DNA from: Nepenthes gracilis
Lineage: Eukaryota > Streptophyta > Magnoliopsida > Caryophyllales > Nepenthaceae
Assembly (NCBI GenBank): GCA_033239525.1
Contig: BSYO01000016.1
Location: 4,289,045-4,353,044, forward strand
Length of the DNA stretch: 64,000 nucleotides
Reading direction: 5' to 3'
Position 1 is the stretch's first letter, and every line of letters begins with the position of its first letter. The notes beneath the pieces are model-generated. The model did no database searches and was not told where the DNA came from. It worked only from the letters and a program-made list of their open reading frames with translations. The translations under genes and the position numbers were made by a program. This document shows positions 11,291 to 24,969 of the stretch, piece after piece.

Positions 11291-11759
11291 TCTTTTTGAT
11301 TGACAACCTATGCTGGGCTGACTAGACCCACTATCCTAACCTAATAGGGTCACATCTTTTGTCGAGTTAAAGCTCCAACTCATGTTGGATTAAGGGCTTA
11401 GTTGAACCCAAATTATTCACTTATAATCTAAAGCTTTGCTTAGCATTGGGCTTCAATATAGTTTGCTTCCCTGGTCTTGGATTAAACCTCTGCTCTCCTA
11501 AGCATCATCGGATAAAACAAATCATCCTTATAGCTTAAGGCATTTGTAATCTTCTTAAATCCCGTTCTCCAAGTTTCCTTGTATTCTTATGTTCTTTTCC
11601 AAATACTCCCATTCTCCAACCTTTCTTGTATTCTTATGTTCTTTTCTAAATACGTACATTTATTTCACAACTAGTATCAATTTGCAAAGTATTATTCATC
11701 AATCAAAGCCACATATTCAACTATTGGTATAATTTTTGACCCTTTGTCCTGTATTTTTA
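11291..11759. other. Unassigned spacer with a short tandem duplication
   Basis: No gene is seen. A 50-60 bp segment (CCTTGTATTCTTATGTTC core) is duplicated at about 11,565-11,655. A TGGTATAATTTTTGACC stretch near 11,724 resembles the viral leader motif. Confidence 0.4.
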
Positions 11760-13800
11760 TATCTTTAAGTGACCACGTGGTTGAAAACAAGGTGGAACTA
11801 ATAATTTTACCTTTTTGTGCAATTTTACATCATACACAATGCGTTTTGCATAAAATTTATTAGAATTCTCGAATTCGTCTTGTTTTCTACAGCAGTCATA
11901 AGTATTCTTATGGTTGAAAGCAGGCCGAATGAATGACTTCAACTTTTTGCAAAATTTTGCATTGTACACGACTCATTTTGTACAAAATTTATCGAGAAAG
12001 CTCCTGTTCATCTTATTTTCTATAACATAATCTCTTAGATCATAAGTGATCATATAATTTAAAACAAGATCGAACAGACAACCTCAATTTTTTTGTGTAA
12101 TTTCATATCATGCATGACACATTTTGCATAAAAATTATTGAAAGTTCACTGATTCATCTCGCCTTCTATTGCATAATCCCCTTGGGTTATAAGTTATCTT
12201 GTGGCTAAAAACAAAACTAAATAAACGACTTCACCTTTTCATTTAGTTATGTCTTATGCACAATACATTTTGTGCAAAAAGTTCTCAAAAATTTTCCAAT
12301 ACGTCTCAGTATATTCAGCAAAGCCTCTTAGGTAATAAGCAATCACGTGGATGAAAACAAAGCCGAACAAACAAGTTTACTTTTTTGCATAATTTTTACA
12401 TTGTGTAATTTTGTATTGTGCAAGAAAATTATCGAGAGCTGTCAAATTCATCACGTTTCCTACTACATAGCCCGTTTGGGTTATAAATGGTCTTATGGTT
12501 AAAAATAAGACAACAAATGGCTTCACCTTTTAACGCAATTTTACACTGTGCACAACACATTTTGCACAAAAGTCACGGAGATTTCTCCAATTCATCAAAT
12601 TTGTTGTGGCATAACCCTTTTGATCATAAGTAATCATGCAATTAAAAATAAGGACAATTGGACGAGTTCACCTTCTTTCGCAATTACGTGACTAGACAAT
12701 GTGTTTTGCACAACAATTTTTTAGAGTTTTCTAATTCATCTCATTTTCTATGGCAGAGTCCCTTTTGTTTTAAATGGTCATGTGGTTAAAAAAAGACAAA
12801 CGTACAGCTTCACTTTTTATAAAATTTTGCATCATGCACAACGCATTTTGCAAAAAATGCTATCTCTGATTGGTCTTGTTTTCTTTGGCAAAGCCTATTT
12901 GGTCATAAATGATCACGTGGTTGAAAACAAGTCTAAATTAACGCCAACAATTTGCACAATTTTGCATCATGCATGATACATTTTATACAAAAGTTATTGA
13001 GAGTTCTTCAACTCATCTAACATTCTATAGTATAGCCCCTTAAGTTCTAAGTGATCATACAGTTGAGAACAAATTCGAGGCAGTGACTTTATTATTTTGA
13101 GCAACTTTGCGTAGTCACAACACACTCTGCACAAAAGTTATGAAAAGTTTGCCCATTTGTATTATTTTCTATGGTATAGCCTATTGGGTCATAATTGGTC
13201 ATATGATTAAAAATAAAACCAAACAGATGACTTAATTTTTTTTGCACAATCCTACACCATGCACAACATATTTTGTACAAAAATTTTCAAAAGTTCTCTT
13301 ATTCATCTCATTTTCCAAGGCAGAGTTCGTTGATCATAAATAATCATATAATCGAAAATAAGATCTAACGAAAGACTACACTTTCTTGTGCAATTTTACA
13401 TCACGTACGATGCATTTTGTGCAAAAATTATTAGGAGTTCTCTGGTTTGTTTCATTTACTATAGCAAAGCCCTTGAGTTATAAGAAATTACGTGGATATA
13501 AACAATACTTAACAAGCTTCACTTTTTGCGCAATTTCACCTCATGCACGACAAGTTTTGCGACAAAGTTACCAGGAGTTCCCTAATTGGTCTTTTTTCTA
13601 TACCATAACCCATTGAATCATAAATGATAATTCGATTGAAAACCATATTAAATTGAGTCTTTTTTCTACACCATAACCCATTGAGTCATAGATAATCATA
13701 CAATTGAAAATCAAATTAAATTGACAATTTCACATTTTTGCGTAGTATAACATCGTGCGCAACACATTTTGCGTAAACTTTATCAAAGAAGGCCTTACTT
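11760..13800. repeat. Satellite-like tandem array, about 14 monomers of ~144 bp
   Basis: Consecutive monomers share a core like CATGCACAACACATTTTGCACAAAA spread over the unit, then AATTCATCTCATTTTCTA, GGTCATAAGTGATCA and GGTTGAAAACAA segments. The conserved TTTTG anchor recurs near 11844, 11976, 12122, 12268, 12416, 12560, 12704, 12846, 12981, 13125, 13271, 13415, 13555 and 13767. Spacings are 132-148 bp, apart from the last interval of 212 bp, which contains an extra ~69-bp internal duplication. Monomers are strongly diverged from one another, so the array is old. The short open frames in it are accidental. Confidence 0.85.
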
Positions 13801-14494
13801 TCAATTACATGATCACTTATAACCTAAGAAAATATTCCATAAAAACCCAACAACAATAAGGCTCGTTTTTGATGCGGCTGATGGGCAAAACTTGAATCCT
13901 CCCTTTGACCCTTGAGAAAGGATTACTCAATACCTTTGAGATACGAATCTTTTATAGCAATGAAAATATTTTATAGCTCAGTCTAAAACTTTTGAGATAC
14001 GAATATGCTAGGTTGCAAAAAAAAAGCCTTTTATCTCCATCCAAAACCCCAAAAATATTAAATTATACTCAAAAGATCCGTTAAGCGCCTCATGCTATGT
14101 CAAAATCGATCCAAACTTGCCCTGAATTGACTTTCAGATGATAATTATTTGAATAAATAATTAAAATAATCAAGAGACGGGAGATAGAGGAGAACATTTG
14201 TAGTAGATTTATAAACATTGATTACGATTCAACCAAAATTTTCTTCAAATTTCTTTTATATCAATCTAATAAACTTCCAAGCGTAAACCCTATTTCTAAT
14301 GTCAAACAATAATTTCAGTAAAGGAGCAAACAGCTTAAACCCTAAAATAATTTTTTTTTCTCATAAAAAAGAAAAATCCGAGGAACACAATCTCTTATCA
14401 CTATAGTTCACCAATCTCGTCTGCATCAGATTATCATCTTGAATGTAAGGACGAAGAAAAAAAGGGAGAGAGGGGGATCTATGAGAATTGATGT
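13801..14494. other. AT-rich spacer without recognisable gene
   Basis: No coding signal seen. If the donor site at 14,495-14,500 is real, this stretch would be the first intron of a minus-strand transcript. Confidence 0.4.
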
Positions 14495-14500
14495 ACTTAC

Positions 14501-14860
14501 CGCACATTACGGATGAGCTTGAAGACTGGCCAGAAAGGTGAAGAAGAAAAGGGAGAAGCCGTCGGAGACTGCCGGAATGGATGACATGGGAAAGAAAACC
14601 CTCAAATCACCACCAAACCAACAAGCTTTTGAAATTTTACGCAGTTTCCCTCCCATCCATCCAGTCCCACTGGCTCCGAAACAACAGATCTCCCATTTCA
14701 ACTCCGCTTCGAGTATACGCCTCTCTCTCTCTCTCGAGCGCGCGCGCGATCGCCCACGGCGAGATTTGTAGCTTATATTGTAAGGATGTTAGGGTTTCCG
14801 TAGGCGGAACCACGTTTTCCACGAGAAACCATCTGGTTTTCGGCACACAGTTTTCTCAAA
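14501..14860 (-). pseudogene. Possible promoter-proximal first exon of a host gene (orphaned)
   Basis: Read on the minus strand, a TATA-like CATATAAGAG lies at about 14,880-14,889. It is followed by a GC-richer leader with (CG)n and (CT)n runs (14,719-14,750), a short Ser/Phe-rich frame from an ATG at 14,587 to a stop at about 14,507, and a perfect donor (GCG|GTAAGT) at 14,501/14,500. This looks like the 5' end of a plant gene. No further exon is recognisable before the satellite array 700 bp on, so the gene may have been cut off. The product is unknown. Confidence 0.3.
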
Positions 14861-14889
14861 ACCACGATTGAAAATTTCTCTTATATGCC

Positions 14890-15714
14890 TCCATGCTTAT
14901 TTGGACTTTGATTGAGGCCGACCGGATCTAGGAGGGCATTTTAGGCATGCTAAGTGAGTTAAATTAAGGAAGAGAAAGAACCTATAATAAAGTATCTATC
15001 GCTAATTAACGTAGAGCAAAATTGGTAGTCAATTAATTCACCTCATTAGTTAAATAAGCTTAATATTATTGCCTAAGTGACAACATATAATTACCTTAGT
15101 CCGTTAGTATAGGTTCGGTTGCTATTGTTTCATTTAATAATAATGTATCATTTTAATACTTAACTAATACCGATAAATAATACGATATATTTCATACTCT
15201 ATGAGTATTATTAAGCGAATACGAAAATCAATATCTCCCCTTATTCAAGTAAAATTAGACATAAAGATACTGTTATGACCATACTCTTAAGTTAGAATTA
15301 CTAAAAAATTATTATAATTACTAAAAAAAGACCCTCTTAAACCGGCTATGGAGCCACCATGATATTGAGCTTCTGATCACTTTTACAGTAATCAATATAG
15401 CACAAATGTATCACCTTTTGTCCACCTTGGCTAAGACTAGCGAGTCATTGCTGCTGTTGAAGAGTTCTGTGTGAGACAATCGATCCTTAATGCAGTCTCT
15501 ATATACATTCAAGATGACTCGCATCACGTTATGTAGGGCTCTGTCATAATTGAACACCGTCAAAACTACAATGATTGCCATACTCGAATTCATATTATGT
15601 TTATTTTTTTTTTTTTGTATTGAATAAATTTAATTTTGGTAATTTGTATTGGACAAAATATATTTTATTAAATCTTTTCCTAATACTAATGATTAGTAAA
15701 TGATGGAGATTACA
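14890..15714. other. AT-rich spacer
   Basis: No supported gene. A 60-codon minus-strand frame (15,411-15,593) next to the copia fragment could be a remnant of it, but no family motif is visible. Confidence 0.3.
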
Positions 15715-17400
15715 CATTTGCTACTCCCATCATGGTCAGGTGAGAACTGAGAGTATATGAGAAGTCAAAGCCTTTATGAATATATCTTCCAATTGCAACT
15801 TTTTAGAAATGCTCCCTTATTGAATCTCATCTATGATTAAGTGACAATCTGTCTTGATATATTTCTTTCCTTCCAGGAAAGACATTATTACGTGCAATGT
15901 GTATAGCCACCTAATTATCATAGTGTAAGATGGCAGTATCAGGATGGTAAATCTGAAATTTTGCGAGTACGTATCTCAACAAAGTTAATTCTAAACAAGA
16001 GGATGACATGGCCCTGTATTCAACTTCAGCTGAGAATCATGATACATCTGATTGTTTATCGGAATTCTAAGAGATTGAGGATGAGCCAAGGAGAATGCAA
16101 TATCCAGTTACAGATCTACAGCTATCAATACATGATGTCCAATCCAAATCACAATAGCCAATTAGTTGGAGGTTGGATGAGCATTAAGTACCTGAGAATC
16201 CTCTGCACAGCAATCAAGTGAGCATCTGTGGGTTCTCCATGAATTGGCTCAATACCTTATAATTATTAGAGATATCAGGTCTGATGATGATTAGATATGA
16301 AAGTCTTCCACTAATCTTCTATAGATACTCGGGTTTGAGAGGGGCCTTCCTGAGTCCTTGCTTAACTTTAAGTTCTAATGCATGGGAAGCTTTGTAGGTC
16401 TGCTAGCCAAAGTGCCCAAATCAATCAGGATGTCCAGCGCATACTTCCTTTGACAATTGTGCATGCTCTTTGGATTTCTTGCAACTTCAATGCCAAGAAA
16501 GTACTTTTAATGTTGCCAACTCTTTAATCTTAAACTTGCTACCCAAAAAGAGTTTTAATTTAGTAACCAATTTCATATTGTTGCTTGCAAATATAATATC
16601 AACCACATACACAAACAAGGTTGTTAAGGATTCTCCATCTGCTTTAATGAAAAGGTTATAGTCAACCTTGGACTTCTGAATCCAAAATCAACAAATGAAT
16701 TGGAGAACTTCAAATATCATTGATTGATGCCTATTTAAGTCCATATAGATTTCCAAAATCAACAAGTTTTTAATAAGTGTACACACTTGATGAGATTTCC
16801 TTATGATGTCATCGAGTGATCTCGTCATATAAATTTTCTCCTCTTAATCTCTATAAAGAAAGGCATTATTTGCATCAAATTGATTTAAATACCAGCATTT
16901 TATAGTTATCACAATTAGAATATATCTTACAGTAATAAATTTCGCCATCAAAGAAAAGGTTTCATGATAATCTACTCCTTCCGATTGGGTGTATCACTTT
17001 TCTACTAGCCTTGCCTTTAGTCTTTCCACTGTTCCATCTGAATTATACTTAAATCTTGTAGACATACTTACAATCAATCGGTTCCTTGCCATGAGGCAGA
17101 GCTGCCATCTTCCAAGTCTGGTTTGCCTTTAAGGCAATGCGCTCATCATTCATTGCTTTATTTATAACTTTTTGGCTCAGCTTGACAAGAAATAGAGGTA
17201 GAGAAAGCTTGGAAACTGAGTGAAAATCCTTTGGTATGAAAGAGAATCAGAAAGAGAAAAAGAATACCTGAACTTCGACTCATCACCTTATTCAACAATT
17301 GGACTGAAGCTGCAAGGGTGGTCTCTTGGCAGTGAAACTCTTGCAAGTACTTTGGTGCCCTTTTGACCTTAGTTGGTTTACTGTTTTGATGGGTAGTGGG
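15715..17400 (-). mobile_element. Decayed Ty1/copia pol fragment (RT and RNase H)
   Basis: Read on the minus strand from right to left there is: the linker before RT (SSQTEPKS-like, as SCQAEPKSYK, about 17,165), NQTWKMAALPHGK (about 17,100), the part encoding the HP-IGRSRLS and FKSI regions of RT, and then RNase H with SAEVEYRAMSSSCLEL (about 16,000) and HYDN (about 15,920). The order and motifs parallel the copia element at 30.9-36.2 kb, but this copy is much more diverged and has many stops and frameshifts. No LTRs were found at its edges. Confidence 0.7.
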
Positions 17401-17941
17401 TGAAAATCAACTGGGAAGAAATTTGATATCAAAGACTTTTGAGATCAGATGTGATCCTAGAGAAGTGAGAGAACATCTATTTGATCTGAGATCAGTTTCA
17501 AGTTACTCAGTGCCAAACAAAAAATTATGCGAATTGTAGGAGGTCTGAATTAAATTTTTAAGCTAGAAATCACAAGATTTTGAAGATATCTTTATCTAAG
17601 GAAACTTTGAGATATAGGTTTATAGGAAAGTTAAATTCAAAATTTATCTAACTATTCCAGATTTTAAAAAGGATTGAAAAAATGACTTATAGATTAGTCT
17701 TATAACCTAATTTAACAGATTTTTATAATATTTTTTACATGTCGATATTTAATAAATATATCTATGATCTTTCCCATATTATTGAGCATGAACCATTGAG
17801 GACTCAAATGTACATTGAAGAATCTGTTCAAATTTTACGATAGTAGAATTAAGTACTCCAAAGTTATTTCATTGCCTAAAGTATTATAGAGAAACTATTT
17901 TACAAGAAAACGACATGGAAACGGGAAGACATGATCTAAGA
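17401..17941. other. Spacer between copia fragment and gypsy element
   Basis: AT-rich; no coding or repeat signal recognised. Confidence 0.4.
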
Positions 17942-17946
17942 GAAGT

Positions 17947-20297
17947 TGTCACGACCCAAGAACACAATATATGCAGGTCAAAAATAAAATCAATAATAAT
18001 ATTTTCATCAACCATAAAAATCCAACCGGTCGTAACAGTCATACACATATAGGACCCGATATAATAAAACCCACACAAGATCACATCGGATATAAATCCG
18101 GACAAACATAGTACAAGACCTGCTATTCACAATCGCAATTGAGGTATTGAATATAATAATAACTCATCAACATAATACAATAACTCAAATATATCCCATA
18201 CATGGATCAAGACCCTCATCCGGCCGAAAACACAATCATATCATATTTTCGAAATCTGAAACATACCCAATATGAACATCTCTACTCACCGATAGAGATC
18301 TGCCGCATCAAATCGCGTCCGAACTCTTGTAAGAGTATCCGTGCCACTAATCTGAAGGGATAAAATATGAAAACGTGAGCCTAAAACTCAACAAGTAGCA
18401 ATATCGTATAAAACGGTATACATAAATTAGAAGTAGGAATATCACATATGAATCACATAAAACAAAATACAATGTCCGTGAAATCCCTAAAAACTGAGGA
18501 GATGTCTTGTACTAAATTGTCGTCCGTATCAAACAGTCCCTCCGGGACATAATCGCAATAAATAACGATTCGGTCAAATATCATAGACGATATCATATCA
18601 TATGATCTAATGTTAGATAGGACGCAACCGTCACCACATCGGTGTGGGACACATACCATCATTCAGATCTAAATCTTATAATGTAGAAATTGAGAGAAGA
18701 CCGTCAGAACTAAAACATAAATCAAAACACGTTTCGGATTTATTACATATTTATATGTACGAGATATTCCTATCGCCCAACTATGGGTCAGTCAGTGTAT
18801 CTCAAAATCATCCTCCACTTAAATACATGCAGAATTACAAAGCATGCACGAAATCGAATAACCAAAGATAAATAATACCAACTTGATGAAGGGTTACCCT
18901 CGTCCAGTAACCACGACTATATCGGCTAAGATTTAGGCTAATAGCTCAAGGCCATACACATACTCTGTCTCCCATAGATTAAGAACTTACTCACTATATT
19001 TTACTACCCGCGGCTTTGTATACAATCTCAAGTTTTAGTTATATATTATGACGTCCAAATATATTAGTTTTTCGTCAATTTCTTACGATGGTTCTCATTT
19101 AAATATACAGTGGGGTGGGTCAATTACTAAACGTCTTAACCTTCCTTCTAGCGAAAATAGTCATATCTTACACATCCCCGTCGGGACTAAACCGCCCCGT
19201 CGGGAGTGGTACCAATATCTCATACCTCGGATCACATATAACGACCCATCGGGTCTTGGAATACCACAGTCCCGTGGTGGCCTCACCCCCAACAGCATGT
19301 ATGATTAATGCAAGACCAGGTTCATGGTTCTACAATATACGGATACACAAATATACATATATATACCGTCTGGGTGTCCGAAAACCCTCCAAATTATAAA
19401 TACCCATTTAAAATACCACACAACAAGTAAAGCATACATGCATGTACATAATTTAAAAACAGAGGGTATATAAAAATACATGCATATTAGTAAAACCTCC
19501 AATAATAGTTAAAGTATATTAGAAATTAAATCAGACCAAGAATAGGATTAGAGGATACTTGCCTTAATATTATACTCCACAGATCTGAAAAAATGATATT
19601 CTGAAACACTCGAATCAGTCAATTTCTCTCTCAGCCACTGTGTGCCCTCCTCTCTCCTCCGTTCTCCTTTGCGCGCGACTTCTCCCCGTCACTGCCACTG
19701 CCTCTGCCGTCCCTCCACCACCATGCTGCCTCACGTGGCCATCGCTCGCCTCACCGGCATCACCCTGTCGACACCGACACAGTTGCGCAGCCGCCACACT
19801 CGTCGCGCAACTTCTCGCCGCCAATCTCCTCCGCACACCCACACCGCGTGCCACTGTCGCGCTGCCTTAGTCCACGACCGCCGCAACCATCCGCACGCCG
19901 CCATGGCTGCCGCCGATCTCCTTTCTCTCCCTCCTCCTCCTTCTCCTCTTCCTCCTTCTTCTACCACAAAACCCTAGCCCCCTACCCTCTCTCTCCTCTT
20001 CTCCCTCCCTCTCTCCTATCCCCTTTACTCTTTTTCTCCATTCATTTCTTCCTTTTTTTTTTCTTATCTTTTATATTATTATTACTATTATTATTATTAT
20101 TTTTATATTTTACTTTTTTTATTTCCAAATCCAACTCGGTATTCGAACAATAGCTCGAGTGAACTCCAAATGCCACTCCGAAATTTTAATCACTCCTGAA
20201 AATTTCATAATATTTTAATTTATTTTTTCACTGTACTCAAAATATCAAAAATCATAATTAATATTAAAATAATTCAAATAGAATCCGGAATATTACA
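17947..20297 (-). repeat. 3' LTR (2,351 bp) of the gypsy element
   Basis: A direct repeat of 23,541-25,936, including the distinctive CT/CCACC-rich block (19,630-20,050), with a shorter ATT run. On the minus strand it begins TGTAATATTCC and ends GTCGTGACA. Confidence 0.85.
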
Positions 20298-20312
20298 CTT
20301 TCCCCTCTTTAC
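20298..20312 (-). promoter_or_regulatory. Polypurine tract
   Basis: On the minus strand GTAAAGAGGGGAAAG immediately precedes the LTR start TGTAATATT, as expected for the plus-strand primer of an LTR retrotransposon. Confidence 0.75.
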
Positions 20313-20576
20313 AAAAATTTCGTCCTTAAAATTTGCGCATATCAATCCTTAAACAATAAGGATAATTCTTCCGAGCTTAACCTCAATTAAAAGATTCCTC
20401 CAAAAAATCTGATCCTCAATGCATGATCATTCTATCGCAATAACGGAACCTAAATCCCAACATATGATAAATTCTCGCCAATTTTCAACGACTCAAACTC
20501 AATTATGTGGAATTGATCATATATAAATTTTCTAAACTGAAAGATTTTCAAAAATATCATAACCAAAATAATCGTT

Positions 20577-20825
20577 TTATTTCTCAATACTAGATTCCTT
20601 CTGCCTCAAAAATCTAAGCCGAAACCTTAGGATAAAATAACTCCTCGAAATCAACAATGATTCATACTGGATTACATGCCAAGGATCACCCATATTTCTC
20701 TCATCATACATACAAAAAATACACCATAATGTTTCCGCTAAACTCGGGGCAACGTCAATTCCTAATGCAACTCTGATCCTGAACTGCATACGGATAGGCT
20801 GACAATGGATCCACCTACTTATCAC
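20577..20825 (-). pseudogene. C-terminus of gypsy pol
   Basis: The 82-codon frame carries the end of a chromovirus-type polyprotein: a degenerate HNVFHVSML-like stretch, GDPWHVIQYESL, then LRFLRQKE. It lies at the 3' end of the interior, as expected. The integrase domain proper cannot be read upstream. Confidence 0.5.
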
Positions 20826-23230
20826 TTTGTCGGCAAAAATCTCCTTCTATCCCGTGAGATTTCAGACCGATCTAATCAAAACTGCCATTTCTTCAAAATC
20901 GCAGGACTCAACAAAACATTCACATAATTAATGTCCTCAAACCGGATTTCAAATCAGATTCTCTATCTAAAAATCTAAATCGAATCTTACAACCTATGGC
21001 TACAGACCCATATACTTCTGCTGCACTACTCTGATTGGTCACTTGATTGCGATTTATCGCCATATCAAATTTCAATCCGGTGCTCGAATTTCTCATACGA
21101 ATCTGCATTGAAATTCGGCACAATATCATATCACAATTGAAACCTTGAAATTAGAATATCCTACAACCTCATTATGTTGTTGGCATATCGACAAGCTAAC
21201 TATTCATCCAAACACATTACTCGAATTGGCAATAAATGGGCCAACCTCAATAGCCAATTCCACAATTACCCTAACTGCGTCCATATTTCTCACCGTCCTT
21301 GACAATTCCAAGCAAAATTCATGAAGATTACTCATACTCCATTTTCTCTTATGAACACATGACACATCAAATCCAAAAACTTTTAACCCAAAATATCACA
21401 AATAATATTCTTCTTTTTTGGCTGACACGAAATTCACCATCACAACCCTTAAGCAGTTCACCCACTTACATTGCTACATGATTAACTCCTTTTCCAAAAT
21501 AATTTTTTCAAACCTTTATAATCAAATTGAACCATAACTATCCCCATATAAATAATATTTCTAAATCTTCAAAATAAAGATCTCAACTGCTCACTCCAAA
21601 CCATAAGTGGAGTAACCATAATCATAAACATTCAACCTCTGCAGCCCATAGGCAACCACCCAAATACGATGTATAAAAACATAACCTCAAATCTTCCTCG
21701 GAAGTATCACAACCTACCATAGATTAACTTAATCCATTAGGGATTGACCAAATCGACATTGCCGATAATCCGCCCTTCATTTCCCTTTGAAGCTCCCCTC
21801 ACAATTCACTTAACAGATTCAAATAGGCCGAAGCAATTGCTCACCTTCACGACAAACAACGGCCTTTTTTAATCGACCACCGCTTCAATTTTCTACAAAT
21901 CTATAAACATACCATCAAAGAAACAACTCGCCCAAAATGATACTACTTCCAACCAAACTCGCTTCTCCTTAATTGGGTAAACAACAAACTACCCTTCGTA
22001 ACTATGACACAATCCTAAGACGGACCTTATACCCCACATAAATTCCTTGAATAAATCAAAACATCATTAATGAAGCCATCATAAAAATAGCCAAAATAAG
22101 ATCAAAAGATCCGAATCCTAAGATCCACAAAAGACACTAATGAAATCGCAATCCCAAAAGGCATCGCCAAAACACACGACGGCCATATCTTTATCTTAAA
22201 AGCTATCTCCGGCACAAACTCCCAATCAACCTAATTAACAATACTCTGAATGCAGATCAAGTTTAGAAAACATCGAGCCCTAACCATTGATCAAATAAAT
22301 CATCTGTCAATTTTCAATATTCACTTATCAAATGATTCATTTTTCAAACGAATTAAATTTTTAAAAATTCATAGATAATCTCATCGATTCATCTAACTCA
22401 TCCCAAAGGCATTAAACACCGCACGACAAAGCATTCAACCAATGTCTTATCGATTCTATGCTGGGTCCTCGAAATCGATGGCACTCCCGACATAACCTCA
22501 ATTACCGATTAGAAGATAATCCAGACTAATCATTTTCTCTAAGAAACAGTATCGAATTACCATGCAACAAGAAAACCCTTTATGACCACATAACGACTCC
22601 TAAATGTGGCCACATATGCCAACTAAACTCGGTACACATTCTCATCAATTAACTTGCAGGCATAATGATATCAATTTCGTCACCTTTCGATCAGCTCTTT
22701 CTTATATTCAAAATTTACAACCCAAATTACAAATCAAATTATTCTTACTGAAATCATTTACAATAATATGGCGACTTGGCAACCAATTCACTCCCAATAT
22801 CACATCAAACTTCGGCTCATTAAATAAAATTAGATCAATCAACCATTGATAACTACAAATCTAGACCGGATATCAGAGTCCACAAACTTAACAGATCAAA
22901 GGTTTACCCATCAAGGATAGACTTTATCAAAGCTCGTTTTAAAAATTAGAAAAATATATAATATTTACATAAAGGCCACAAACTAATTTTCATGCTTTTA
23001 CCAACTAAATTTATCGTCCTTACTATCCTGAATACCAAACGGATAGTGATTCTCCCAAAATTGCCCCCACAAAACACCACAAAAAGTAGAATACGGCACT
23101 GAGAAGCCCACCACCGACTTACCTCACTTTCCAACTTATGGAAAGTAGACCGAGCTTCATCTAAACAACCCAAAAACCTCAAATACGTCATCCACTTTCT
23201 GAAGCTCAATTTAAATCTTAATTCGATCAA
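20826..23230 (-). pseudogene. Decayed gypsy gag, protease and RT region
   Basis: Gag-like sequence (KLESEVSRWWASQ, then FWENHYPFGIQDSK in an adjacent frame) is at 23,230-22,960. The end of protease (EPKFDVILGVNWL) is at about 22,822-22,785. RT pieces, FSKLDLHS (about 22,265) and AMPFGI (about 22,165), are at 22,290-22,050. The order gag-PR-RT on the minus strand fits Ty3/gypsy. Frameshifts and stops are frequent. Between about 22,000 and 20,830 no clear RNase H or integrase motif is left. Confidence 0.65.
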
Positions 23231-23525
23231 AAATTCTAAAAATCATCCAAACTGATTCACTTATAATCATCCAAAGGGCGCTCTATCTTGCCCGTAATAG
23301 ACCATCCCGCATATAGCAACCAAACTCTCATCCAGTTGTTGGATCGAATCACCCATTACATTGCTCACGCGACTCATCACAGCCTATTAATCGACTTTTC
23401 GAGTAGAATACAAACATTTACAACTCAAACTTTCATTCTTCACCATAGGTTGTACTTATCATGCCAAGTATTTGATCAATTTCTCACCTAAGATAACCCA
23501 AAAATACATCTCTTTATGATGTTTT

Positions 23526-23536
23526 TTCTGATTCCA
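23526..23536 (-). promoter_or_regulatory. Degenerate tRNA-iMet primer binding site
   Basis: On the minus strand TGGAATCAGAA lies four bases inside the 5' LTR; it matches TGGTATCAGA with one difference. Confidence 0.65.
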
Positions 23537-23540
23537 CCTC

Positions 23541-24936
23541 TGTCACAACTGAGGAACGTAATATGCGCATATCAAAAATAAAATCGATAATAATGTTTTC
23601 ATCAATTATAAAAATTCAACTTAGGCGTGACAGTCATATACATACAAGATCCGATATAATAAAACCAGCACAAGATCTCATTGGACATAAATCTAAACAA
23701 ACATGATACATACCCTGTTATCCACAATCTTAAGGAAGATATTGAACATAATAATAACTCATTAATATAATGTAATAACTCAAATATATTTCATATATGG
23801 ATCAAGACCCTCATCCGACTGAAGACACAATCATATCACATTCCGAGATGTGACACATACCCAATATGAACATCTCTACTCACCGATAGAGATCTGCCGC
23901 ATCAAATTACGTCCGAACTCCAATAAGCATATTCGTGCCACTAATCTGAAGGGATAAAATATGAAAACATGAACCTAGAGCTAAGCAAGTATCAACATCG
24001 TATAAAACAGTATACATAAATCAGAAGTAAATATATCGTATAACAATCACGTAAAATAAAACATAATGTCTGTGAAATCCATAAAAATCAAGGAGATGAC
24101 TCATACTAAATCGTCATCCGTATCAAACAGTCCCTTTGAGATATAATCGTAATAAATAACGATCCAGTCAAATATCATTGACGATATCATATTATATGAC
24201 CCGAGGTCATATAGGCTGCAACCGTCACCACATCGTGTGGGACACATACCATCGTCTGAATCTAAATCTTATAATACAGAAATTGAGAGAAGACCGTCAG
24301 AACTAAAATATAAATCAAAACACATTCTAAATTTATCACATATTTATACGTAAGAGACATTTCTATAGTCCAACTGTGGGCTAATCAGTATATCTCAAAA
24401 TTATTCTCCATCCAAATACATACAGAACTATAAAGTATACGCAAAATCGGAGAACCAAAGATAAATAATACCAACTTGTGAAAGGACTACCCTCGTCCTG
24501 TAACCACGGCTATATCGGCTACGATTTAGACTAGTAGCTCAAGGTCATCCATGTACTCTATCTCCCATAAATTAAGAACTTACTTACTAAATTTTTCACA
24601 CGCGATTTTGGGTACAACCTTAAATTTTAGTTATATATTATGACGTTCGAATATATTAGTTTTTCGTCAATTCGTTACAATTGTTCTTATTTAAATACAC
24701 AATAGAGTAAATCAGCTACTGAACGTCTTAACCTTTCTTTTGGCGGAAGTAGCCATATTATATACGTCCCATCAAGACTAAGCCTTTTCGTCGAGAGCGG
24801 TACCAATATCTCATACCTCGGATCATATATAATGAGCCATCGGGTCTCAGACCGCCATGGTCCCGTAGTGGCCTCGCCCACGGCAGCATGTATATTAATG
24901 TAAGGTCTGGTTCACGGTTTCACAATATACATATAC

Positions 24937-24969
<33 letters not shown>

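Noticed and set aside
11757..13616. Several 60-76 codon frames on both strands
   Set aside because: They are accidental frames in the ~144-bp tandem array, in different phases of the same monomer.
15411..15593. 60-codon minus-strand frame as a separate gene
   Set aside because: Too short, no motif, and adjacent to a decayed copia fragment that could be its source.
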